Source of the DNA: Paraphaeosphaeria minitans
Taxonomy: Eukaryota; Ascomycota; Dothideomycetes; Pleosporales; Didymosphaeriaceae
NCBI GenBank assembly: GCA_015832175.1
Contig: WJXW01000005.1
Coordinates: 1,798,001 to 1,862,000, forward strand
Direction of reading: 5' to 3'
DNA: 64,000 bases
The stretch's first letter is position 1, and every line of letters starts with the position of its first letter. The notes beneath the pieces were generated by a model. The model saw only the letters and a program-made list of their open reading frames with translations, searched no databases and was not told where the DNA came from. Both the position numbers and the translations under genes were made by a program. Of the stretch, positions 32,661 through 42,907 are shown one piece after another.

Positions 32661-34180
32661 AAGAGGCGATAGCAGAAGGAGGGTGGTGCATCCAGCATGA
32701 CGTCGATTACGAGACGATCGTCCGAGTTGTTTTTCTCGAACACTTCGCTTCATATGATTTTGCGATTGTTTCTCGCATTTTTCACGGTGTTGGGGGCTGC
32801 GGTTTTTTTTCACACATTTCTGTACCATATCACGACGCTGGGGTGATCCGTGTGCAACTGAGATGATATGACAATTTCCTACGTGGAGGGTCCTCTGTTG
32901 AACCTAGGATTTCCTATCAAAGCTCGAATCATTTCCTTCGTGGGGCCATCGATTCGGAATCGCTCGCTGTCACGGCGGACCGTTTTCAGTTGCTGTGGTT
33001 CTGATAGTTTACGGTGGCTTTGGCACTGGTGGTTGGTGGTGTGTTTAATAAGAGTACGGAAGAAGGGGTCGGAATGTCGTCTCGATAGTGTACTACGAAT
33101 GCAGGCTGTCAATAAAGAAGGTATACCCAGCCCCATGTCATGATGCGACGAAACGACTGAGGGGTGGAACACGGATGCACCTGGTCCTAAGACAGTCTGC
33201 GAAGGTGGTGTGCTGCTGGTATCAGCACATATTGAAATAACCGTCTAGACCCTCCCTTGCAAGAAGATCGTCGGCCGGCTACCGCGCAGGGTTAGCGCAA
33301 GAGTGAGTACACGGCCAAGTGTGTGGGTAATAGATAGTCTAGCTGGACAGGGTTCATCTGCGGGGTCTAGCTATCTATTCAATGTCCGTATGGCAACATC
33401 AACAATGAGAACGCAGACAGCAAACACCAAGGGATCAAATGCACAACCGACTTAGCATGTGCAAGCAACGGTAGTCTACCAGTACACGCAAGTACTCGTA
33501 CTCACAGCAACCATACGCACCGCCTCGGGTCCCAGGCAGATGAGCAAGAGAACGATGTGGTGCTTGTCTAAGCCCCGACTGGGAAAGGTGAGCAACGGCG
33601 CGTGATTCGTCAGTCCACCGCCTGCCACCGCCATTGCCGTCGCCATGTGTCCCTTTACGAATGCACCGTGACCTGACGCTCATGATGCCTGGCACCGAGC
33701 CTCGGGGTCGCCAGAATCTACATCGCACTCCTTTCTCTCGCCCCGCCCGCTCTGTCTTCCTCCTCTGCTCTCCTCTCCTCTTCCTCCCTCGACGTCCCTG
33801 TTCCTCTACGCTTCCGTTGACTGCTGCCCCGCTAAACACGCCCCATCGGAGCGAGAGGCTGCCGAAGAACGTCATCCCAGCGGTGTCAAACGTCGGCTTC
33901 TGCGTGGCCCACCGAGGTCACGAACAACCCAGACGCACCCCGCGCATCGGGCGCTCGACGAGGAAAGACGGCTGCCATCTGCTGACGGTCAGTTGCGAGG
34001 CCAAGCGCTACTTCCCTGAAAGCCTGCGCCGGACAAAGAAGCGAAGCTGGGACAGATCCACTTGGGGCCTACCTACTTCACCGCAACCCACTCATCTACC
34101 CACGCGCGAGCTTGGGCTCGTGAACGCATATCGCGGTTCCATTTCGCCGTCGCGTCTCGCTGTTCTTTGTTGCCAAGAGT
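32661..34180. other. Intergenic region
   Basis: 1.5 kb without a recognisable gene. The sequence CAGCACATATTGAAAT near 33223 recalls the U6 snRNA 5' region, but the similarity stops there. The right part (33600-34180) is C/T-rich and probably promoter and 5' UTR. Confidence 0.5.
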
Positions 34181-35563
34181 ATGCAGCATCAACACGCTGC
34201 ACTTCAACCACAGTCGTCGAGGCAAGGCGGCGAATCCTTTCAACATAGACACACCATGGTATCGACAGCTGGACTCTCGCCGCACAGCCATCACTCAGAG
34301 GGTAAGCATACACCCGTGTTGTCAAAGCCACTCTCAAACAGGGAATTCACCTCCATCTTCTCTCGTCAATCTATCAGTGCCGACTTCAGCTCAGCCAACT
34401 CACACTTCACAGACTCATGGGTTGAGGTTGCCTCGCGCCCATCCTCGTCTTCACTGTCTTCAGCTGCCGACGAGATCATCACCACCGGTCTCAGGGTCCA
34501 GCATGATTCGAGCCTACATCCGCGACGTAGACGGGCACGCACTGTCGGACCCTTCGAGATAGGCACTGGCTACCGGGTAGCAAGCGCAGGTGGAAACAGC
34601 AGTCAAGACGAGTATGACGAGAGCGAAAGCGAGTCGGACAGGGTCATGACATCTTCCAACGAGGGCATCGGCCCTTCGCCGCTCCAGAACGAGCTGAGGA
34701 GATCAACTTCGGTCGCTTCTTCCGAACCTCTGTCAGAGCGCGAGGGCGACGATGAGGGCGAAAGCGATGATGAGAATGCCACAGCGGTCAACTACCCACG
34801 ATCCTCACGGCGTCAGTTTGCGCCTCGCCCCAACGCTTTCTCTCATCCATCCGAGCAGCCTTCGATTCGCTCGCAATCCGGAACTGTCTGCACCACTCGG
34901 AGGCCTTCTGCCCGTCCCTTATCCCAGCGTCATTCGTACCCCCAACACACACCCTACAATGCTGTTTCTCCGAACGCCCAAGCAGACCACGACGAGGCTC
35001 TGAGAGCCAGTCTGTCCACCCTTCTCACCGCCGCTGCTGCGGTGCGAGGCCTGCCCAAACCAGGACAACCCCGCCCCATCACTTCCCACACCCCAGGACA
35101 CCCCACTTCCCTTCGTTTGGTACCCGAGTCTGTCGCTCTAGGGGAGATCGCCGAAGATGATTCCACCGGCGCTCCATTATCACCCCGCACCGTCAGCAGT
35201 AGCCCGTCCGAAAAGTCCAAACGCAAAGCAAGCCCAACCAACACCTCGACCACAAGAAGCAGCAGCAAAGAGCGCCGCGCCGTCAAAAAAGTACGACAAA
35301 CAGGTCCGCTCGTCGAAGACATCAATCCTACTCTACTCACTTGGGTTGTCGGTGCCGGCGCCGTCGTCCTCGTCAGCGCCCTGAGCTTCTCGGCCGGCTA
35401 CGTCGTCGGCAAAGAGGCCGGTCACGCAGAAGCCATGGGCCAGCTCGGCTCTGTCAGCGGGGACGTAGGCAGATGCGGCAAGGAAGCTGCTTCTGAACTC
35501 CGCGGTGCGGGCATGGGCCTGCGGCGACTGAGGTGGACGGGTGGAAGCGGCGTCCGCGTGTAA
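34181..35563 (+). CDS. Conserved fungal protein with C-terminal membrane anchor, function unknown
   Basis: Single-exon frame of 460 residues. An internal ATG at 34256 (MVSTAGLSPHSHH) is an alternative start. Residues 1-380 are Ser/Arg/Asp-rich and probably disordered. Notable are the segment REFTSIFSRQSISADFSSAN, then SSLSSAADEIITTGLRVQHD followed by HPRRRRARTVGPF, which read as conserved blocks, and later a basic SKRKASPTNTSTTRSSSKER stretch. A hydrophobic helix at about 385-410 (LTWVVGAGAVVLVSALSFSAGYVVG) precedes a 50-residue Gly-rich tail, so the protein is probably tail- or signal-anchored in an internal membrane. A GTAAGC...ACAG segment at 34301..34340 would be a 40-nt intron; I consider it too short. 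No enzymatic domain is seen. Confidence 0.75.
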   Translation: MQHQHAALQPQSSRQGGESFQHRHTMVSTAGLSPHSHHSEGKHTPVLSKPLSNREFTSIFSRQSISADFSSANSHFTDSWVEVASRPSSSSLSSAADEIITTGLRVQHDSSLHPRRRRARTVGPFEIGTGYRVASAGGNSSQDEYDESESESDRVMTSSNEGIGPSPLQNELRRSTSVASSEPLSEREGDDEGESDDENATAVNYPRSSRRQFAPRPNAFSHPSEQPSIRSQSGTVCTTRRPSARPLSQRHSYPQHTPYNAVSPNAQADHDEALRASLSTLLTAAAAVRGLPKPGQPRPITSHTPGHPTSLRLVPESVALGEIAEDDSTGAPLSPRTVSSSPSEKSKRKASPTNTSTTRSSSKERRAVKKVRQTGPLVEDINPTLLTWVVGAGAVVLVSALSFSAGYVVGKEAGHAEAMGQLGSVSGDVGRCGKEAASELRGAGMGLRRLRWTGGSGVRV

Positions 35564-37805
35564 ACGCTTTACGACGGGATGACTCACGACGAACTACGAC
35601 ACACAGCTTGGCGTAGATGGGAAACTAATTCAGATGCTGGATATACATGGGTTGCATGGTACGGATTGGCTTTTTGTATACCTTCATTTCGTGCGGCGTT
35701 TGTTGATTTGAGATTGCATATTTTGCTTCGAGCGGGTTGGGCGGCGCTAGGTTCTGGATCTGAAACAGAGGTGGGAGGATGTGCAGCTGTTGATGGCGAG
35801 TGGCGGTGGCGGTGTCATGTCAGTGTCGTCGCCGACGGCGTGCAGAGAGTGCGTTGCATATACCTAGGACAGTCTTGCCTCAACATAGATCATCGCTCCA
35901 CGAGCCGTCCCTCGACTCCCCATCGTTGTATTTTTCGTCTTTTACGAGCCATGTTAAGCATGAGCCATGTCGTCGATGCAATAGTTGCACGTCCGCACCA
36001 TCCGCCTTCCAGCCAAACCCCCTTCGCATCATCTCCACCTCCCCATGAAATCGATGCTAACCCAGCACAAGCATCGGAATCCCGACACGCACACGTCCTC
36101 TCGAATTCCACCATCGGTAGGTCCGCGCGGCACACAGACGGAAGCGTCACACTTTGAAAAAGGCTCCGCTGGCACAGAGTCGGTTGCGGAGTTAGATAGT
36201 CATGCACCGTCCGAGTGCCTTCTCGGTTTTTTTTTTTCATATCTTTCATGTGCTAATATGCTGCCTGCGTGTGGTCTGGCTTGTTGTCACGTTACACACT
36301 TGACACGTTCATTTCACAAAAAAAAAAAAAAACTGGCTGCGTATGGATTTATTCGATGCCTACCAGACAGACCATTGTCGGCTAGGCTTCGGAAACGATC
36401 CAATCGAGGTTTACGGCGTCTACCATGTACCGCAGTCACATCATTCCCCCGGCCCAGCGGGAACGTCGCCCCGGGCGAGGAGATGAGGCGTAACCCAAGC
36501 GACAGCCGCAGGCTTTGAATGCATCGGTACAAACGACCGAAGATTCGTATTTGCAACGTTAGCTTAGGAAGATGGGGCCGTTCTGCTTCGACCTATGCAG
36601 CGAGCAATAGCTACACTGCAGCTCGTCCAAAAGGAACCAAAAAGCAGGGTTTTATACTCCCGCGCGCTTGCTAATACTTTCTTCTGGGTCGTTGTTGCAA
36701 CGGTCAAAGTGAGTGTGTCGGGAGCGAGGTGGTTCCGATTTCTGACGCGACGGTGAAGATGAAGCGTAATTAGTACCCATACGAGCCATCTGAAAGGCAG
36801 ATTTTGCTCGCGGATGAGGTTGCATCTGGAGGGGTTGCTCCAAGAAATACCGCTGTAGTAAAGAACTGACCGTGTACGGAATTGCAGCCTGGTTTATTCT
36901 GGGGTCGTTCTCGACTCATCCGTTAGGAAGAAGACCTTGGTGGGTTTCAGAAAATGCTCGTCAGAGGGATCTACCTCCGAAACGCAGTGGTCTGAAGCAT
37001 AGAATTGTTACTGTCGATAACACATGAAGTGCTCTGTAAACGCAGGCACTTCATCATAGCGTGTGCAAAGCGGACAAGATGCACTTCCCGAGGTGGTAGC
37101 GCACGAGTAAGGCGCAGCCGTTCGAACTGATGGTTTACAAGGCTTCCTCTCATATATTGTATGCGTCGGCTTCGACGACGGGTACTTGACCAGGAAGTGG
37201 AGCAACGCATCTAGGGTGGCTTTGCTCGAACACATCGTGACTAAGGAGGCGAGGAAGGGGCTGAGCTTCTTGTGAGGACCATGTACACCTATTTTGGTCG
37301 CACAATTGTCATGAACTATATCAAAAACCAGGCATTCTTGTTTTCGGGCCAAACCTGATAGCGGCATGCTCACTGCATCCCTATGTAATGCCTAGTCAAC
37401 ACTTTCGGAAGAAGATATTGCCCTCCTGGTTTATTACGGAGCAACATTCAGATGTCCAGGGTCCATTCGGTCGCGCCGTGCTATCCCCACGCTGCGCCAA
37501 GGCTGGGGTATGGAGCAAATTGGGCTGGGTGGGCAGAATATGGGAGGTCATGCTGCGGCGCACGAGCTGCCTATTTCTCGGAGATGATGAAACTGAACTT
37601 GTTTGCCTCGTGTCCTCTAGTTTCTAAGGTGCTTAGCTCTAGCGTGGTCGATGGGACATACCCTACCACGCGTTGTTACAAAGTCTTGAAGGAAAGCGCG
37701 CCGCCGTGCGAAAAAAAAAAGATAAAGTCATACAAGCATCGAACGTATACAAGAAGTAAATCATGACGTCCACCCCTTACGCCTTCCCCTTGGGATGCTG
37801 GCGCG
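35564..37805. other. Intergenic region
   Basis: 2.2 kb between convergent genes. Poly-T at 36228..36238 and poly-A at 36317..36331 are the only simple tracts. A minus-strand frame at 37008..37373 has a moderately protein-like composition, with a cysteine-containing tail (CPLCTRYDEVPAFTEHF), but no family or splice partner was found, so it is not called. Confidence 0.45.
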
Positions 37806-38705
37806 TTATTTGTTGTGCCAGATGAATGTCCGTAGCGAGTCCCACTCATCTGACTGTCCGTAACTATAATATCGTCAGTATAACAACACCAGAGGGTAAG
37901 ATAATGGATCACCCACATGTAGTTCATACTACTCCTCAAACTCGGCTGCACCGCCTCGGGATGCCATCTCCACACGTACATCACCATCGCCCAACTCAGA
38001 CTCGCAAAACCCACCCACCCGTTCTTTACCAGCTCCTTCCGCAGCCCACTCCTCTCATCCAGCAGGCTCCACCCTCCCCCGCTGCCCTTCACATCGCCCA
38101 CGTGCCTCGGTTGCACAGCGAGCTTCGCGAGCGCCAATGCCACGCGCGCAAACACGTATATGACGATCTGCTGGGACACGGAGTTGTGTATTGTCCGGCC
38201 AAAGACGGTGTATCCGCCGAGGAGGCCGGCGAGGAACGAGTCGTAGTGGCGCTCTTTTCCGTCGGGGGCGGTGTGCCGGAGGAGGAGCATGGCACCCTTG
38301 TAGACGAGGGCGAAGAGGCCGAGGTTGCGTGCATGTTGGCGCGTGGCTTTGAAGACGAGCCAGCATTTTGAGCGGAGGCTGGGGGGTGTTAGTGTGTGTC
38401 TGCGTGACGGGGTGGTGGGCGAGAGACGTACGAGCCGGAGCGGAAGAGAAATATCATGCTGTGGTTCTGTTAACTTCTCGAGCAGTTACATGTAGACGGG
38501 AAGCAGAACGTACACCAGCGCGTGCGGAAATCGCACTTTGGTCCCGTAGACGATGCCATTCCGAATGCCTTTCACGAGCGCGAGTATGTCGTGATACTGG
38601 GGATCTAGGATAACCTTCTCGATCGCTTTCTACCATGGAGTCAGCATTGTACTGCACATACTTGGCGAAGAAATCCCATGCCTCAAGCACCTGTAATCTG
38701 TCCAT
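37806..38705 (-). CDS. Peroxisomal membrane protein PXMP4 / PMP24 homologue
   Basis: Five exons, 38705..38691, 38629..38514, 38458..38432, 38378..37917 and 37863..37806, join to 225 residues with introns of 61, 55, 53 and 53 nt. The product starts MDRLQKAIEKVILDPQYHDI, continues ALVKGIRNGIVYGTKVRFPH, ALVMIFLFRSGS, and HYDSFLAGLLGGYTVFG, then VQPSLRSSMNYIYGQ, and ends FIWHNK. This aligns block by block with animal PXMP4 (KGFRNGAVYGAKIRAPHALV, FLAAFLGG, LQPSLQSSM), a Tim17/Tim22/Tim23-superfamily protein of the peroxisome membrane. Lengths agree (about 210). Exons of 15 and 27 nt are needed to keep the frame. The intron 1 donor GTGCTT is weak, so the N-terminal five residues are the least certain part. 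Transport function is unknown in fungi. Confidence 0.88.
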
Positions 38706-39383
38706 TGCTGCGGACTGTGTCGACTCGGAGAGCTATCTGTCAATGAGCCTCGGTGTAACGCGGCGGCGATGCGGAGCTGCTTCAACTGTATGAAACACCG
38801 GAGGGAAGGGCAGTGAAAAGTGAGGACGTCGGAACAGCCAGCATTGAGCTAAGTCGTGGACAGAGAGAAGCGTGCGGCTCCTGCGCTACATGGAGGGTTG
38901 TTCGGTTCGCAGAGAGCTGGTCGTGTCGCGGTGCTTTTGAGCCTCGGCCTAGAAGTGACGCATGCCGGCTCACACTTCCCCACACAATCCTCTAGCCACA
39001 TCCTGGGGCTAGGAAGCATGTGAAGGTGGCTCGCAACGCGCATATGTCAGTAAATGACAGCCATCGATCCACATGCGTTGAACCTTAGAATCGAAGTCAC
39101 AATACTTCCCTGCTTTCTAATCGTAATAGTAACATATTTTGACTGCAATTGAGAAATCCAAGGTTGACAGCTTTCGTTCATTTCGTATAGTATCTCGATA
39201 AACCCCTCAACGATGCTCCCTGCGTCCCCGGGTTATGCCTCACGAACGCCTTCGCAATGCAAATGCTCCTGCCAAGTAGAGAGATATGGAAAATGTGAAA
39301 AGACCAGTCATAGGCTTGCCCATGACAGTATTGGGCGTGAATGAAGGAGCGCTTCTACCATCGACAAATCGAAGCACGGTATA
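38706..39383. other. Intergenic region
   Basis: About 680 bases between the PXMP4 start and the carrier stop. Nothing coding or repetitive is supported. Confidence 0.5.
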
Positions 39384-40467
39384 TCATAGATCGTATTCTC
39401 CTGGCGCAGGCCACCTTAACTTCAGCTCCTCGTACACCGTAAAGATGAACGCGGAACTAGGAATGGACCTTGCAACGGTAATGCCGCACCCGCGATACAT
39501 TCCTTTCAGGCCATGCTGCTTCCAGTGCGCCTTCCATACCGCCCTGAACGTCGACTTCTGCCCGGTCAACTGCTTGACGTCCTCGGTTTGCATCCTCGAC
39601 TTGACAGTGTCCGCAGGGTAAAAGGCGAAGTTGTACAGCATGCCAGCAATGGACCCAGACGCCATGCGCTGCCAGATGGGCATCTCGTCATCAGGTAAAG
39701 CAGACGCTCTCTTGAAAAGCATCTTCGTGCCTTCGTATCCACCGAACCATGCGGCACCGCCACCTGTTTCACGGATGAGAGTACCAAACTGACCATGCCA
39801 ATAGCCCATGAGCCCCTGGTGGCGGTATATGGAAGCAATCACGCTGAGTACTCCGGGTCTTGCGACCGTAGCACTGGGTGCTTCTAGAGGGACTTGCATC
39901 TTGCATTTGACCAGTTCGATGGGTGTGAGGAAGACCGAGGTAATGGCGCCGGCAGCCATGCCGCAGTAGAGCATTCCAGTATACGGTAGATCCTTCTCGG
40001 CATGACCTTTGAGTTCCGGATAGAACCCAGAAGTTCTGAGCGCGTCTCCAGCTAGACGGTACTATTCAGCGCATTAGCTAGAGCCCGGATTGCTCAGACG
40101 GTGGAATACTAACGCTGAAGAAGAGGCAGCTAGTCTCTACGGCAGCTCCTACCAAAGGAGCACTTATGCCTCTGTAAATACCGACAAAGCCATCCTGCTT
40201 CAGCGACTTCTTGAAGCAGTCTATCGGTCCCGTATATTTCAGAGGTAGGTGGTTTGGCTGCGATTGCAGTCGGACTTTGATGGTGTCGAACGGATATTCG
40301 ATGTATTTACCCACAACGCCGGCCACTGATCCGCATACCACATCCTTCAAAGCCTCCTGTCCTTGTGTGTGATCCAATGCCGCGGAGGGCTCCTCGTGTA
40401 CCATGTATGACGCAGACACCCGGTTTCCGCTCTCCCCAACCAGTGCTGGGTTTTCTTTAAGCTCCAT
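39384..40467 (-). CDS. Mitochondrial ornithine/basic amino acid carrier (ARG11 / ARG-13 type)
   Basis: Exons 40467..40114 and 40061..39384, with a 52-nt intron (GTTAGT donor, CTAAT branch, AATAG acceptor), give 343 residues starting [14 protein letters not shown]. Three mitochondrial-carrier repeats are visible, each with the P-x-[DE]-x-x-[KR] signature: PFDTIK (residue about 72), PIELVK and PADTVK. The blocks [37 protein letters not shown] and [11 protein letters not shown] are characteristic of the ornithine carrier branch. In yeast and Neurospora this inner-membrane protein exports ornithine for cytosolic arginine synthesis. A GTG-led extension to 40545 is open but not needed. Divergent from CGR1 across about 640 bases. 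Confidence 0.92.
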
Positions 40468-41107
40468 GTTCCTGTTGTTGCTTGCGTGTGTAGGCTCAGA
40501 AGACGGAGGGTCCTCCAAGGGACTCTTTAGAGTTGCGTGGGGCACGGTTACGGCACAGGCGCAGGAGGCGGTGAGGAGAGCGAACGGAGGCCGTTACAAC
40601 TCGATGATGTATGCCATGGCAAAAGGATGGGCAGGAACACGGGCGGTTGTGGAAACTATTGGGTACGACGTGGGACAGGGGAAAACGACTGCGCGTCTCG
40701 CTCCGGGCCGCAAAGAGAGGTGTCACGGCGGGGGACGTGGTAGCAGGACAAACGACGAGATTGGCGCCAAAAGCTGCATGAAAATTCTGCAGCCGTTAAA
40801 ACCTGCTGTATCAGAGGGAGCTTCGTACAATCATAACAATGTTGTGCGGAAGGTGAATAGGTGGGTGTATAAGAATTGCGCGCAAAAGGCGTTTGGAGCC
40901 CGATGATTCACAAAGCAAATCGCGCATCTGATAATCTTATCAGATCTGATGGTGGGATACCATCCTGTCGTTGCTGCCAAGCCTTTCCCATCGCCTGCCT
41001 TTCCTTCCCTATCGATATCGGAAGATCCTCGGTCCCTCTTTTTTCTTTACCAGCAGAACCGCGCCGTCTCGCATTGCCGTGCGGGTCCCAGAACGTCCTT
41101 CACGAAA
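40468..41107. promoter_or_regulatory. Divergent promoter region of the ornithine carrier and CGR1 genes
   Basis: 640 bases between two oppositely oriented start codons. No coding frame or repeat is supported. A C/T-rich stretch (TTTTTTCTTT near 41038) sits about 65 bases before the CGR1 ATG, as in many fungal housekeeping promoters. Confidence 0.5.
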
Positions 41108-41583
41108 ATGTCGACAACCGTTGAAACACAAGCTGCCCCGGTCTCGGAGGTGAGCGCTCACAGCGCTGTGAAGGGAATGCGCAAAAATGGTACGTCTCTG
41201 TGTGGACCCGTCTGCGACGCAGTACCAACTAATCACGATGTCGCACAGGCAAGCAGTGGCATGACAACAAGAAAGCGTTCCGACCACGGGCGAACCAGTC
41301 CTCGTTCGAAAAACGGGCGGCAGAGCGGAAGGCCTTTGACGCCACCAAAGCCAAAATCAAGGAGATGAAGGACGAAAAGGAAGCAGAGCGACAAGTACGT
41401 GCGAAGCATGGCTGGGAGATGCGCGTTTCTAACTCCCTCTAGCGCCGGGTCGAGCTGATTCGCACCAAACGAGCCGCAAAGGAGGAGCGGGAGCGCTTCG
41501 CAAAGATGGAGGAGAAGATGCACAAGAAGCGCGTTGAGCGCTTGAAGAGGCGGGAGAAGAGGAACAAGATGCTTGCGTCTTGA
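41108..41583 (+). CDS. CGR1: rRNA-processing protein CGR1
   Basis: Exons 41108..41189, 41249..41394 and 41443..41583 with introns of 59 and 48 nt (GTACGT donors, CTAAT/CTAAC branch sites) give 122 residues. After the start come [18 protein letters not shown], the conserved N-terminal block, then a long highly charged helix ([35 protein letters not shown]) ending [11 protein letters not shown]. That is the CGR1/CgrA signature, and the family length is about 110-120 residues. In yeast and Aspergillus the protein is nucleolar and needed for pre-rRNA processing of the 60S subunit. Introns separate the N-terminal block from the coiled coil. Confidence 0.95.
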
Positions 41584-42105
41584 GCATGCTCACGGTTGAG
41601 AGAAAAACTCTTGAACTATGGAATGAGAAGCCCTCTGACTTCTAATCTCGGCTGCATATCTTGGCTGCATACACGCATCCACGACGATACCCCACGGCGA
41701 GCACGCGCGGCAGCATTTTCAGCATCGGACTTCAGGAAGGTCACAGAACAAGGATGACGACGGAGGCTATCTTTGATATGGCTGGTCGCTCACAGGTGAC
41801 AAGCGGACATGTTCGGCAATCTATGTGACGACTTCGAGCGTGCAAACATCAAAAGGCATCTACTGGTAAAGCCAGATGCTATGGTCCCATGTATATCCAC
41901 GATAGCGCGCAATATTACATTACAAACCGAACAGCGATTGTGCCATGTTCTTTCACTTGTCTAAATCACTCCCTTCTCTTCCAACTACGTACATTGATAC
42001 GCCATCAAGCGCCAAAGATTAATGTTGTTTGTCGCAAAGATGTACATTGTCCCGCATGGACCGCGCTACCATACAAAGCTTAGCGCGATCTCCAGCTTCC
42101 GCGCC
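41584..42105. other. Intergenic region
   Basis: About 520 bases downstream of CGR1 up to the target-site duplication of the transposon relic. No gene or repeat is seen. Confidence 0.5.
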
Positions 42106-42108
42106 TTA

Positions 42109-42867
42109 GGGCCTGTTCGGTGGGCGTGATCTCAAATCGTGATCTAGGCTTGATCTCGCCCAGTTTCAGTAAAGCGCTAGCGTAGAATTTTTTGTTAGTG
42201 TAGCTATACAAATTGTTCTAAAGACCCGCTTCTAACGTACCTAGATTAACCTGTGTTTAGTAACTACCTATCTAAAAGTCTTATCTTATTAAACTTTAGT
42301 ATTATTATTAATTAATCCTCTATACTAACTCTAAGTACTCTAGCGCGTAAGGCGTCGCAAGAGCTCTTATAGAGCTTAATACTTACTCTATCGCTAACGT
42401 TAACTCTTTTTCCTTTATTGCAAATACTAGCGTTATCTCTATTAGCTAGCTAAGCTAGACCTAGGCACATATCCTCTGCGTATTTATTTACGCCTATAAG
42501 TAGAGCTATAGTCCTCTCTACAGCGTTAATTAACACTAAAGTTATTGCTGTTAACGCTCCTATAACGCCTATAAGGGCCTCTTTGCTAAGTATTGCAGCG
42601 TTAAAAAGCTCTAAAATTAGGCGAGATAGACCTCTTAACTTTATACTTAGTTTAACTTATAATCTTACGCTTAAATAGGTATAAACGTAGATCTTATTAG
42701 CACTAGCAAGGTTTAATTTAGCTAGTTAATTACTCCTAAATTAGACCTCTATTTATAACGTTAAGATCACGCTCAAACCGAACACAGCGTGATCTTAATA
42801 TGAGCCTAACTGGATCTAGTAATCGAGATGAGATCAAGCCTCCAGATCACGTCTACCGAACAGGCCC
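42109..42867. mobile_element. Non-autonomous PIF/Harbinger-like element (MITE), apparently RIP-mutated
   Basis: The left end GGGCCTGTTCGGTGGGCGTG (then ATCTCAAATCG) and the right end, read on the other strand, GGGCCTGTTCGGTAGACGTG, form imperfect inverted repeats of about 47 bp. Both ends are flanked by TTA (42106..42108 and 42868..42870). A three-base TTA duplication with GGGCCTGTT termini is typical of PIF/Harbinger and Tourist-type elements. The 600-bp interior is strongly AT-rich, with abundant TpA and very few CpA or TpG, while C survives before C, T or G. This is the expected outcome of repeat-induced point mutation in Pezizomycotina. No transposase frame remains. The right end is 38 bp before the start codon at 42908. 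A hairpin lies at about 42769..42802. Confidence 0.85.
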
Positions 42868-42907
42868 TTAGCTCATTGTACCCTCCACCAACCCTCCGCA
42901 AGATGTC

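Noticed and set aside
33215..33245. U6 snRNA-like CAGCACATATTGAAAT
   Set aside because: Only about 10 bases agree with the U6 5' domain. The conserved ACAGAGA region and the rest of the molecule are absent.
34301..34340. Possible 40-nt intron in the gene at 34181
   Set aside because: GTAAGC and CAG ends are present, but the length is below the usual fungal minimum and no branch site is convincing. The unspliced frame is continuous and reads as conserved protein.
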